NCBI GenBank assembly: GCA_002633025.1 | Contig: NMRB01000117.1 | Span: forward strand, 477,959 to 541,958 | DNA length: 64,000 nt | Source: Notospermus geniculatus | Taxonomy: Eukaryota; Nemertea; Pilidiophora; Heteronemertea; Lineidae | Direction: 5' to 3' | Shown here: positions 46,603-57,950 of the stretch, one piece after another | Numbering within the stretch: the first letter of the stretch is position 1 | How the letters are laid out: each line of letters begins with the position of its first letter | Notes under the pieces: model-generated | What the model was told of the DNA's origin: nothing | Seen by the model: only the letters and a program-made list of their open reading frames with translations | Database searches by the model: none | Program-made: the position numbers and the translations under genes

Positions 46603-48831
46603 TTATTCATACAACCCATTGAGGATTCGATTCATCGAAGTTTCACCAAGGTATCATCATGACCGCCACAGATTATTCATACAACCCATTGAGGATTCGA
46701 TTCATCATAATGACCGCCACAGACCTAAAGAATTGCTCGGAGACATATTGAGAATATTTACAGAAAAAAAAGAACCTAATCGAGAAGTTGCACCTCATTT
46801 CGCATAATGTAACCGCATAGTTTCCTTTGAATAAAATGAATCGTCTCGTTGCTATAATGTATTCCGTTGTTATTACAATGGGGACCCTAGCCGACTTTTT
46901 CAATAGGTGTCACTAGTGGTTAAAACTATTGAAATGAAACTGACATCCCGGTCCTGATCAATTTCCCACACAAATGGCGTCCATTGTATTAGGGCCTGGT
47001 TTCGATGTGCTGCCCTCTATCGAGCTAGGATCCCCGTTATATTTGACGCTCTTCGGCTGGTCTGACGTCAATCAGTCGTTCCATTCCTCATCCCGTTACA
47101 AAACACAGGAAATGAACAGACAGACGTTGTTCGATACCATTTACACTATTGATGCAAGTCATTTTGGTGCCTGGTGGTTGGTCGACGACCCTCCCCTTAC
47201 AATGGTGTGCAGTATAATATTTGTCGATGACTCTGTACACCCGGTGTGTGATGTTTTCTAGTGTTCCATGTCTCAGTATTTCCATTCTAAAGACAGGTAA
47301 AGAGACTAAATTTTCAAGACATGTATAAATCCGTCACTCCCCGTGTCGATCACAACAACGCCAACTGCAGGGAGTTTCCGCAACTTGCTTATGACGCCGT
47401 CCATTTCTGTATTTCACACTTTTCCCATTGGTAGATTATGAACGACGAAATGCGTGTAAAAGTCAACTTCACTTCCCTCATTAGCATTCAATCTGTCAAG
47501 AACTTAACTCGATTATATGGTGATTTAGCATTGATCGAAGTGATTTGTAAAATGGTGATGAAATTGCCAGGTGTAATATTGCGCCCTCTGTTGTTTCCTA
47601 TGCACCATATGGAAACGAATTTCCAGGATCTAGATTCGGGATTCGAAACGTTGCAGAATTTCCCCATTGGTTGGTCCACATCTGTGGGTATATCGGTTTT
47701 CTCGACAGCACTTGAATTTTCGGGTAATGATCGAACCAATTAACTTCGGGTGCCTGCGTTGTCTATCACACCAGAAGAAATCATCCAGCGTGTGAACATA
47801 GTGAAAGACTGATTTCCTTGTTTTTCAATAAGTTTGTAAGTTTAACATGATATTATGGAAAAACCACGTTGATTCTGTAGTCGTGCATGTACCTTTTATC
47901 CTCGTTGTTGATATCTCAGCTGTGACCGTCCATATTTGCCTTATCCGATTTGTAAAAGTGACGTGGGCATAATAGATTAAACGACAACTAAAAAGAGTTC
48001 TGGATGTCCATATGGACGGGTAACTACTCCATCGGGTGAAGTATATTATCTTAGTATCTTCTCGATGGGGTTTATTCCCATTTCGCCGAATTCCCACTTG
48101 ACCAAAAAAAACCAATCCCATTTTACAAAAATTTCTTCATAATTCCCAAATTGCCCAATTCCCATCTTGTCAAATACATTTCGCCCAATTCCCACTTCCG
48201 AATCGCCAAATACATGTATTGTGGCCTTCCATACAGTTACTTATGATGTGATGAGAGACATTGTTGTATTTTCCTGAAAGATAATGTTTCTACGTGGCGC
48301 GGGGGAAATAACTTTTCCCGGGTATGTATGAAGATTTTTTACACGTAGGCCTATGCGGAAGTTGAAGTAATACAAATCTGCCCGTGAGAATTGGAGCTAG
48401 AACCTTTTTCTTTCTTGTGGGGTGTGTTAGTACATGTAGGTGCCGGGGCATTGTATTCTTTCTCTTAAAGGTCCTTACACACCAAAAACACGCGTTGAAC
48501 GCCGCGGTTTCAGCCCACATGTCATGCCCTCCCGCGTGAAACGCTGCGGGATGCGTGCATTTTTCGGGGCAAGCACACTGGATAACTACAAGGTTATTTC
48601 GGGCGGCGAGCACGCGTCATTTTTTGCCGCGCGTCTTTGGTGTGACCCATTTATTGAAACGAAGTGACTATTTTTCCGGCGGTGAACGCGCGTCGTTTTT
48701 TCACCGTCACGGCCCGCGGCGCGGTTTTGGTGTGAAGAGGCCTTTAATCGCCCACAGCAGCTTGTGATTTAAGTCCCTGTGATTCAGGCAAAATCTCATT
48801 GGTTTCTTTCAGTGAAAACCAGCAACAAATC
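46603..48831. other. Spacer between EF-hand genes 1 and 2
   Basis: The stretch from 46603 to about 47790 is homologous to 51290-51930 downstream of EF-hand gene 2 (shared CCATTGAGGATTCGATTCATC and TAATGATCGAACCAATTAAC), so it was copied along with the genes. ATTCATACAACCCATTGAGG is itself repeated at 46607 and 46676. Around 48070-48215 are imperfect repeats of AATTCCCATTTCGCC. No separate gene is seen. Confidence 0.6.
48468..48744. mobile_element. Harbinger-type MITE candidate upstream of EF-hand gene 2
   Basis: The left end AGGTCCTTACACACCAAAA and the right end TTTTGGTGTGAAGAGGCCT are imperfect inverted repeats. Flanks are TTA and TAA-like. The interior is GC-rich and palindromic (ACGCGTT, CCGCGGCGCGG). 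It ends about 90 bp before the translation start. Confidence 0.55.
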
Positions 48832-50687
48832 ATGTGGGTGAAGTTGATCATTTCGCTGTTACTTGTGTCTTTATTCCGTGTTGACGCAGACCGGTTCAAT
48901 GACCAGGGTGAGTAGGCCTGCTGTGATAATTACAAGGTATTTAAAACACAACATAAATTCCGATAAAATAAAGAGTGAAATAAGAAGCGAGGGCAATGTA
49001 AGAAACTGCAATGATGCATGAACAATCACAGTAAAAAAAATGCTCCATAAAAAGTAAATATCCTGTGTCTACTTTCGCAGGATTGGATAAAAATGTATTC
49101 TGCTGACACTAGGTCTTCCTATTTCTTATACAAGGTCTTCCTATTTCTTATCAGCGGAAATTGACGACTTTGTGAAGCGATGGTTTTTGGTAGGCGGCAA
49201 AACATTCTCATTTCATGGCCTTCAAATTAAGCCGAAATCGGAACTTTTTTCTATATTTTTTTGGGTTTGCACAAAAATATCTTTGGTAAAACACCCTACA
49301 TACTGTACTCCCGCACATTTCACAAACGAACAACATGTCATCACAGAGCAAATAGCATAAGAAATCCGTTTCAGCACTGAGGGGTCGTTTCGGTGGAATA
49401 GACACAGATAATGACCAGAAAATCTCGAGAGATGAAATGAACGCCATGTTCAGACGACGACATGTCAACGCAGCTAGGATGCCAAGCTACGAAAGTGTGG
49501 ACACCAACCGTAAATAATGATTACCATATTCGTTTCTCTGTTCTCCTTGGTTTTGCAAAATGAAAAAAATCGACTCATTATGGACTGCTAGCTATGAACA
49601 ATAGACCTCAAGAACTAACAATGGTTTAGTCCGTTCATAACAAGGGGGAGGGTGAAAACATGTCTGCTATGGTCTATAACGCCACCAATTTATTCACTTC
49701 TAGTACAGGTGTCGTAGAATGTCATGAGATGCCCCACAACAATAGATTCAGACGGATTAAGGGTCAGCCGGGCACTGACAAACAGAACTTCTGTTACCAG
49801 ATGTTCCCTGAACAAAAGAAGCGGGCATCTGATATCGGGGGGCATTACATTCTATGATACCTGTACATGTATTTGGTTGTCTAATCGATAACAGTATTAC
49901 TGATTGACTAATACTGTGTTTTGAAGGTGATCGGTCTGTTGATTATGGGGAATACAAAGCCTTGTATACGAAAAACAGGCTCTACAATAGTATGGACGCC
50001 AACAATGATAATAGAGTGAGCCGTGAAGAGTATGGGGGAACATTTAAGCAAGGAATGCCCCAGAATCGTATCAAAGCAGGATTCGACATGGCCGACAGCA
50101 ATAATGACGATTATATAAGTCAAAATGGTAAGTTCAGGACTTGAAACGAGGGGGCATATTCTGGAAGCTTCCTTAACTCTAAGGTCTACCTTTATCTATT
50201 GTTTGCAGGGCAGAATACAAAAGCTTAAAGTGGACCTTAGAGTTAAGGAGGCTTCTAGAATACGGGCCTTTTTGTTGAATCCCAATGTATTACTGTTTAC
50301 CTACATTCCCACATTCCTATCGCAGTACATTTGTCAGTGCGCACTCTCGTTGAAGTCCACACTCGCCTACCCGCTACCACTGGAAGGCCATTTGAAGTTT
50401 AGTCAATAGATGGCTCTCTGATCACGAGGAAAATCACCAGCCAATGAGAAACCAGTATTGATTATCCGCGACGCGGCGCTGGGATCGATCATTTTCATTT
50501 CGAAGATTTGGCCTAATGGCCCACTTAGGCCTATTCTGTGGGGATTTCGTCAAAAAACTGAAATTATCGTGCATGGAATTCAAAATCGTCGATATCTGGT
50601 CAGATGTTGCACACTAACAGGTTTTTTTACATATTATGCATTTTAGAGTTTGATAGCGCGGTGAATGCTCCCAGCCGCAGGCAGTAG
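48832..50687 (+). CDS. Secreted four-EF-hand protein 2 (150 aa)
   Basis: Exons: 48832-48907, 49375-49509, 49927-50127, 50647-50687; total 453 nt, all introns phase 1. It has a signal peptide (MWVKLIISLLLVSLFRVDA) and four EF-hand loops: DTDNDQKISRDE, DTNRDRSVDYGE, DANNDNRVSREE and DSNNDDYISQNE. Loops 2 and 4 have Arg or Asp where Gly usually sits at position 6, so their affinity may be lower. The tail is FDSAVNAPSRRQ. An acceptor (TCTTTCAG) just before the ATG at 48811 suggests a non-coding first exon. Exon layout and spacing match the other three paralogues. The last exon and the end of exon 3 recur beyond the N at 50689. Confidence 0.87.
50148..50268. mobile_element. 121-bp fold-back MITE present in one copy only
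   Basis: The ends are imperfect inverted repeats about 38 bp long around CCTTAACTCTAAGGTC. The matching intron copy after the N (50749 onwards) lacks exactly this segment: GGACTTGAAAC joins directly to TTTTTGTTGAATCCC. It is therefore a filled versus empty site. No clear target duplication. Confidence 0.8.
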
Positions 50688-50688
50688 G

Positions 50689-50689
50689 N
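50689..50689. other. Collapsed assembly gap (single N) between two copies
   Basis: 50073-50688 is repeated at 50690-51180 apart from the 121-bp insertion and small differences. This again looks like two alleles placed in tandem. Confidence 0.75.
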
Positions 50690-51179
50690 AAAGCAGGATT
50701 CAACATGGCCGACAGCAATAAAGACGATTATATAAGTCAAAATGGTAAGTTCAGGACTTGAAACTTTTTGTTGAATCCCAATGTATTACCGTTTACCTAC
50801 ATTCCCACATTCCTATCGCAGTACATTTGTGCGCACTCTCGTTGAAGTCCACACTCGCCTACCCGCTACCACTGGAAGGCCATTTGAAGTTTAGTCAATA
50901 GATGGCTCTCTGATCACGAGGAAAATCACCAGCCAATGAGAAACCAGTATTGATTATCCGCGACGCGGCGCTGGGATCGATCATTTTCATTTCGAAGATT
51001 TGGCCTAATGGCCCACTTAGGCCTATTCTGTGGGGATTTCGTCAAAAAACTGAAATTATCGTGCATGGAATTCAAAATCGTCGATATCTGGTCAGATGTT
51101 GCACACTAACAGGTTTTTTTACATATTATGCATTTTAGAGTTTGATAGCGCGGTGAATGCTCCCAGCCGCAGGCAGTAG
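50690..51179 (+). pseudogene. Second copy of the 3' end of EF-hand gene 2
   Basis: It holds the last 55 nt of exon 3 (50690-50744) and the terminal exon 51139-51179. Exon 3 differs by FNMADSNKD versus FDMADSNND. The 5' part is absent. It is probably the other allele of EF-hand gene 2, not a separate gene. Confidence 0.75.
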
Positions 51180-52417
51180 GCGAATTGAAGAAGACACACA
51201 AAGTGGGGTATGAATCAAAACGCTTCGTCCTTTCTGCTGCACAAATGCCTCGGATGGTTCAGTACTAACACTGGAGTAGAAGCCTTTACAAGACCTTTAT
51301 TCATACATCCCATTGAGGATTCGATTCATCAAAGTTTCACCAAAGGAAATTTAATCATGGCCACCACGGATCTGAACAATTTCTCGGAGACATAATCGAG
51401 AATATTTACAGAAAAAAAGCAAGAACTACGCTCAACCATCATACGAGAAGTAGTCTCATCTCGTAAAATGTAACAGCGACAATTTCCTTTGAATAAAATG
51501 AATTGTATCGTTGTATTCCGTTGTTGTTATACATTTACGCTTCTTTGGCTGCCTCGACGTCAAAAGTTCGATTCCTCGTCCCTTCACAAAACACAGGAAA
51601 TGAACAGAAGTTGTTCGATGCCATTTACGATATTGATGTCGTGAGTTCTTTTCTTGGTTCGTTGCTACCGGTATTCCGAGGAGGATGGAGGACTCTTTAC
51701 TGTGGACCACTGTCATTGCAGATCTATGCAATATCATCCGCTGTTTTCCTTTGCGCCATATGGAAGGAAATTTCTCGAAATTCGGGATTCGAAACGTTGC
51801 AGGATCTCCCTATTGATTGCTGTCAACATCTGTGGGTATCGGTTTTCTAGACAGCACTTGAATTTTGGGGTAATGATCGAACCAATTAACTTCGGCGCCT
51901 GCGTTGTCTATCACAGAGAGAGAAAAAATCATCCATCCAATGAACAAAACACGGACTTCCTTTGAATTCATTATCAAGGTAGGTTTAATTTGGGGATAAC
52001 TTTTACTCGTTCTGGAAAATCTCACGCTATCAGTTTGTGTTTAGTTGGTCCGGCCGTGATTTGCGGATATCCAGATATCCACCAATTTCATTTACTGATT
52101 GAAATATTGCACACCCTGTCTCACACAAACCAAATCAACCATCAGTTGATGTGTTCTGTGTGAGAACAAGGAAACGTGCCTTGTTCTACAGGAGTAAGAA
52201 AATTTCGACTTTGATTCTTTGTGCATCTGCCTTTTATCCTCGTTGTTGATGTCTGCGTCCATGTTTGTCTTTATCCGATGTGTAATGTGACGTGAGAATA
52301 GAATATACACCCGGATATTTACTCTGAATCAAATAAGTTCTGGATGGTCGATCGGCGAACGTGCGATGGAATCTCTTATTCATATCAAATGTTGCAGGAG
52401 ACAAATCGAGAACAACC
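51180..52417. other. Spacer between EF-hand genes 2 and 3
   Basis: Homologous to the spacer 46603-47790 (see there). It ends with an acceptor (AATGTTGCAG near 52397) before a 5' UTR exon carrying the start codon of EF-hand gene 3. No other gene seen. Confidence 0.55.
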
Positions 52418-54147
52418 ATGTGGATAAAATTGGTCTTCTCTTTGTTACTTGTCTTGGTAATCGACGCTGCTGGCCCGCCATTTAGCGACAATGGTGAGTA
52501 TATTCCATATTGCTCCTACGGTATGATGGTGTCATCACATAGAAGTATACGGTATACGAAAACGCCGGTGAACAATGGCTTCACGGTCGTGAATCCTCGG
52601 GAAGCTTTTGTTAATCGGTGTTTTCGTATGTACCGTATACTCCTATGTAACGAAGCCTTAGAAGTATACGGTATACGAAAATGCTGGTTGACAAAAGCTT
52701 CCCGATGATTCACGACCGTGAAGCCATTGTTAACCGGCATTTTCGTATACCGGTACCGTACATGTACTTCTATGTAATCGGGGCCTAAAGGCTGTTTGTG
52801 ATGTTTGGTTTGTCATTGCTATGGATCTTTAAACGAGGATTGTCTTCTGCTTTCTTTCATCACAGGAACATGACCTTCTTTGACCACGAATTTTGTTTCA
52901 GTGTTAAAGAAAAGCTTTTCTAAGATGGATAAAAATGGCGACCGAAAGGTGCCGAATGATGAACTATCGGCTTACTTAAAAAATTCACGTGTCGGCAATG
53001 GCAATCATCCTCAGATGAGACATGTGGACGCTAACGGTATGACGATAATTTTTTTCATGTTCCGTTTAAGATCAAAATCTGCTTCCTGAGAATGAAAAAA
53101 ATAGGCCTACTACATGTAGTTGGAATACGGCTGCCAGGTGGAAAGTTGCGTTGCTTTGGAATCAACACATACTGTATTGATGAAATTGAACATACTTGTA
53201 TTGGTCATATTGAACATAGGCTCATACTGTCTTGTGTTGGTGAATATATTGAACGTCCCTATATATCGAATAACGTACGGCAGCTTCTTTACGAAATCAA
53301 TTCAGAATCAATTGTTCGATAAAGTGTGTAGGCCTACATGTGGGCCTAGTCAGTAACCCACTGTATACCTCCGACAGAAAGCGATACCACTTCAATCATG
53401 ATCACAGCTGTTACCGACGAGACTCTATCATGCAATCACCCCAAACGACAGCGGCAATGTATGGGCTAAAACAGAGCGTTGACGCCACTGCCTTGATTGA
53501 TGTCACGTTAAATATCGAAACAACATACATGTACTTATCTGTTGATTGCAGGTGATGGATCGCTCGATTTCAATGAGTTTAGGGCAATGCAGGGCGGAAA
53601 GTTTGCATTTATCACTGACGACGATAACAACGATGGCAGGATTAGTCTTAGCGAACACAAGAATGTATTTCAAGGCAAAAAGAAGCGTAGGCCTACTGCT
53701 GACATCGAAAAAGAATTCCGTGACGCCGACAAGAATAAAGACGGATACGTCAGTGAAAGTGGTAAGACACCGTGATTAGCCCATGTTTTATTGCCTAGCT
53801 ACCTCAATACAAATGATGACCCGGGCTGGGATCAAAAATATTAACCACTGCTTACACGGAATGAGTTTGATACAAATACTATATTTATGCCATAATGGCC
53901 AATTTCCGCTACCCGGCGATTTCACAGGGCCTGGGGAGTCCTTCCGTGGTTTAGCAAATTACCCTCGCGCGTTTGTCATACCATTGCCTGTGAACACGCA
54001 CCGCCCACCGCGGCAAAACGCGGCGAAAGCGTTCTAGGGGAAATTACGCTAAATCCCTGTAACCAGTAGGCTGCCGGTAATAATTACATTGTATTCGTTC
54101 TAGAATATGATGCGGCTTTAAGAACTGGGATTGATGAAGATGAATAA
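52418..54147 (+). CDS. Secreted four-EF-hand protein 3 (154 aa)
   Basis: Exons: 52418-52493, 52902-53036, 53552-53761, 54104-54147; total 465 nt, phase 1 introns. It has a signal peptide (MWIKLVFSLLLVLVIDAAG), then loops DKNGDRKVPNDE, DANGDGSLDFNE, DDNNDGRISLSE and DKNKDGYVSESE. A basic patch KGKKKRRP sits between hands 3 and 4, and the tail is acidic (GIDEDE). Loop 1 has Pro at position 9 and may be weak. It shares the Met-Trp start, exon borders and loop-splitting introns of the other cluster members. Intron 1 contains a large nested inverted repeat. Confidence 0.87.
52535..52785. mobile_element. Nested inverted repeat element in EF-hand gene 3, intron 1
   Basis: Each half is bounded by AGAAGTATACGGTATACGAAAA and its inverted form, and the two halves are themselves inverted copies (TCACGGTCGTGAATC versus GATTCACGACCGTGA). 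The whole can fold as one cruciform or two smaller hairpins. It looks like one MITE inserted into or duplicated from another. Confidence 0.7.
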
Positions 54148-54944
54148 CTCGATCGACTGTGAGATGACTGACATGATCGCCAACACGAAGTAGGACCCTA
54201 TCGCAAGATCGAATCAACATTCTCACCGGAAGTTGACGCCCCGTTTTCAACTGTACAATATTGATGAGTTCCAGAAATAAAGAACCGCCTTGTTGATATG
54301 ATGTATACTTCACCAATCTTCTTCACCGGTATGTATTCACTTTTATGTCACAATCCGCATCCAGGCCGGGGTCACCCAGGCTGCAAGTATTTTGCGCAAC
54401 TGTCCCTGTGATGACGTCACACGCGTGATTGTCAATCGTCTGGCTATCGTCAGAACGAACAACGCCCAAAGCGCGCATACCGCGCACCGTCCGTCCGTGG
54501 TCATCATGGTCATGGTCATGATGGTGGTGGTTCTTCTTCCTCGGCGGTGAGCGAGTTTTTCATATTTTTTCTCGTGTGTGGATTATATCGATAAGTCTAC
54601 TGTATTTGAAATGGAAGTGTGGAAAACAGTAGGCCTACAGAGCTCCCGATTCTATAGTGCAGATCGAATCGTCACTGACTGGGCTCAGTTTTTTGACGGG
54701 CCGGTCGCCGCGTCGTGCGGTGGTGTGTGCAGGTTAAAAATGTACACTATCACTGTGTGCATTGTCATGCACTGACTAGGCCTACATATTTTGCCCCTCT
54801 CATATCATCGGATCGGTCGTAGCACGGTAGACCTAGCCCTACGCGGTATCATCGGAATCTATAGTGTAATCGGATTCCCTGGCCGACTCTCTGCTGACTG
54901 CTGAGTCGGCTGGTCGGGCGGTCCGGTGGGTTGACATAGGCTCA

Positions 54945-55200
54945 TAGCAGGGCCTAGGCCTAGGCCTACACGTCAACATGGTCATATAGCCTAGGCCTAG
55001 GGCTAGGCTAGGGCTAGCGCACAGCCCCAGCCACCCCGCCCCCCCCCCCAGCCAGCCTAGGCTAGCCTACGCCCGGCCGAGGAGCATATACGCTATGACG
55101 CCACGCAGCGGCCATAACCTTACTAGTAGGCCTACTAGGGGCCTAGTAGGCCTAGGCTACTAGGCCTAGGCCTAAACTTAGGCCACAGCTAGGCCTAGAT
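54945..55200. repeat. Dense cluster of TAGGCCTA / CCTAGGC words
   Basis: Many overlapping copies of CTAGGCCTAGGCCTA-type sequence and GGCTAGGCTAGGGCTAG occur within about 250 bp, with a C-run beside them. The word is common through the window but is packed most tightly here. Confidence 0.7.
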
Positions 55201-56100
55201 TTCCTGCGTGGCTGCTGATAATGATACTATTGATTGTGGGTAGCCTATATTTTCACGATTCAGGCCTCGGTACGTCCATGGCGGGATGCTAAAGCCAGTA
55301 AAGGATACTAAAATAGGCACACCGCCCATCTCGTCCTATGCATGCAGCGCCATGCCCATGCCGTCTTTAGGCCTATTTGATTAAATATTACATTTGTATG
55401 TACATTGTATTAATAGGCCTAGTGTTATGGAAAATTATAGTGCTAGACAGACAGCGATTTGTTTGATTACCGGTACTTTCGCTGTTACAAATCTGTCTTT
55501 ATAAAAAAGGAACCATAAGAAGACAACATATTATGAGCCAACAATTATACATGTAAAATCACTCTGGTCACCATTTCAGATCATTCTGGCTGCCAATTCC
55601 AAATTAAGGAAGTGTCTTGAAAAGAAGCCGACACTATACAGAAATCACAACGGAGAATCAACTTTCAAAGTCAGAGAAGAAAGCAAGACTTCGCCAAAAA
55701 TCTTTGTAAAATAAAATGTGAAATTCATTCAAAATCGCATGTCTCTTTCATCTTCATTCACATTGTACATGTAATTAAATGAACATTTTCCCACTGTCCA
55801 ACATACACATATTGAATTGGTGCAAACGCTGCTGGTGTAAAATTTGACATCACCCACTACCCTTCCTCTAACACTGCCCCTTTTATCAAACCAAGGCCAA
55901 CTTCGTGCAGAATAGTATCAGCTGAGCGCCAGGCCCGTGGGCCTCTTGTCACTGAATGTGTTCATTATCCCGGCCCCAGTTCTAGGCCTGCATGCATGCA
56001 TGTGTGGGACAGAAGATACACAGGCCTAGTACATGTATATTGTAATTTACATGTATGTAGCCTATATCGTTGATCGTGAACATTTCCACATACCGTATTA

Positions 56101-56251
56101 AGGCCTGAACCCACTGTCGCGTTTTCACGCAGCGGGAAAACGCACCGGCAGAAAATGCTTTGTTAAAAGGCAGCGGATCGAGAAAATAACAAAGGATTTG
56201 TTGGGCGGTGATGAAACCGCGGCGGAAAAACGCGACAGTGGGTTCAGGCCT
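56101..56251. mobile_element. 151-bp Harbinger-like MITE with TTA target duplication
   Basis: AGGCCTGAACCCACTGTCGC at 56101 and its inverted match ending 56251 form 25-bp perfect ends. TTA flanks it at 56098-56100 and 56252-56254, the PIF/Harbinger signature. Confidence 0.78.
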
Positions 56252-56807
56252 TTACACCGGCACTTTGCTCCCTACCCAAAGGGTCATGGACGATAGGTTT
56301 TTGTCCTACCTGGATGATTTACTATGCATCAAGTGTAGGGCCTACCTTTCCCTTTGTCATATACCATCATTTATGTCATCATTTAATGATCCACCCGAAG
56401 CCAGGTGTTCAACGCTAAGAAAATTCGGCTTCGATTCTCATCATTTTACAATTAATTAACAGTATAAAGAGTACTTGAATTTGTAAAGTCGCAACATTTG
56501 CGGCGGACTAAATCAATATGAGTTCATATTTGTGGCATGCTCCCTTCATCTGGTCCCACTCCACAAACAGATTCGCCCCTTGCGGAACCAATCTGCACAC
56601 AGAGGTGTTCCTTGTTGTATCCTCTCCAAAGGTATGTATACGGTGTTGCTTCTTCATTCATTGATACACGGCTTATCAATCCGTGGACAAACTGGCACAG
56701 CTAGGGAATGTCCAGTAAGGAATGTTTGGTTTCTGTTAGATTACATGGCCCAGTATGATAATGGTAATGCATCCAGTCGGATATACATCATGTAATGTAC
56801 ATTGACC

Positions 56808-56874
56808 ATTGACAGTACTTGTTTGTTATACAATCATGTATTACATGATTGTATAACAAACAAGTCCTGTCAAT
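56808..56874. repeat. Palindrome, 33-bp arms, 1-bp centre
   Basis: Arms 56808-56840 and 56842-56874 are reverse complements with one mismatch (CAGTACTTG versus CAAGTCCTG). It ends 37 bp before the start codon of EF-hand gene 4 and abuts the acceptor CTTTGCAG, so it is likely in the terminal part of a 5' UTR intron or the promoter. Confidence 0.85.
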
Positions 56875-56911
56875 CATGTATCAAACTTTGCAGGACAGAC
56901 CACCCCAAAAC

Positions 56912-57950
56912 ATGTGGATGAACTTGGCTATTCCGCTCTTACTTGTGACAACAATTGAGGTTTATGCAGACACGAATGGTGAGTTTTTGTCTCTGACAGT
57001 ACAACTGTGCAAATCATGTAAGAACACCAAGAACTGGCATGACTGGTGTTATCTCTTGTCACAATGACAGACTCTTGGTTTTAACATGTAGATTTGCTGC
57101 GGACCCGGCCGGTGGTGGGCACTGCAGACACCAATGTTGACCTCCGACCAACCTGTGCTTTCCATTCCTTCTGATTACAGATGAGGCCAGTTTAGGCTTC
57201 CGAAGTACCCCCAGACCGTCTGGGATCCTTGTGAAGTCCAAAGGGCTAATCGATTTACTCGACAGAAATAACGATGAAAGGACCTCGAGAGCGGAGATAG
57301 CGGTACGATTGAGACAAATAGGCATCAACCCAGCATTCCTGCCGAGTCTGGCAAAGATGGACACAAATGGTAGGTGGTGATGATCATCCTGTCTCGTCCA
57401 TCCGCGGCACCGAATCCTGTTGTATGCTTCGAAGGATTTTTTTGGTTTGACTTGGATGGATCAAAGCTCGGATATTCTTCCGTATCTACCCCCAGAAATT
57501 TTTAATCTTACAGATGATGGCCTTATTGATTTCACTGAGTGTACTCGTGCTGTGCTGCTTGGATCCAAGATCTTGAAGCGTTTGGACTCTGACAAGGACG
57601 GTAAAGTTAGCCTTAAGGAATACAAGAGGATATTCATTCCGAAACCTGATGCCGACACCAGTGTTTATTTCGGCAAGCTTGACAGGAACAAGGACGGAGG
57701 TGTTGATCTGGAAGGTAGGTAAAGAGACAAAACAAGGCCCTCGCGAACGTCAGTTTTTCAACGTCCACTTTGGCGGCAGTATCCATTGATCGTTCGGGCA
57801 AGTTGGTGTGCCAGTACATTTTCAGGGGGTTGTCTGGTGGTGTTTTACTGTGTGGTTCTAATGGCTGAGCATCAACTTATTCAAAGTCTTCGTTTTAATT
57901 ATTACATAATAGAACTAAAATCAGCCCTGGGAGGAATTCGCGGATGCTGA
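56912..57950 (+). CDS. Secreted four-EF-hand protein 4 (164 aa)
   Basis: Exons: 56912-56978, 57181-57369, 57514-57714, 57913-57950; total 495 nt, phase 1 introns. It has a signal peptide (MWMNLAIPLLLVTTIEVYA), then loops DRNNDERTSRAE, DTNDDGLIDFTE, DSDKDGKVSLKE and DRNKDGGVDLEE. It is the most diverged member: exon 2 is 54 nt longer, adding a segment (FRSTPRPSGILVKSK) before hand 1, and loop 1 lacks the usual Gly6 and hydrophobic residue at position 8. The tail is LKSALGGIRGC with a terminal Cys. An acceptor just before the ATG implies a non-coding first exon, as in members 2 and 3. Confidence 0.85.

Larger units (their letters stand above)
54148..56911. other. 2.8-kb spacer between EF-hand genes 3 and 4
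   Basis: It contains a dense TAGGCCTA/CCTAGG cluster (54945-55200), a MITE (56101-56251) and a near-perfect palindrome (56808-56874). I recognise no protein-coding exon or RNA gene. Confidence 0.5.

Noticed and set aside
48290-48613. 107-codon minus-strand frame
   Set aside because: It overlaps a GC-rich MITE and shows only low-complexity composition.
50690-51179. A fifth EF-hand gene
   Set aside because: Only the end of exon 3 and the last exon are present, directly after an N, and nearly identical to gene 2; best read as its other allele.
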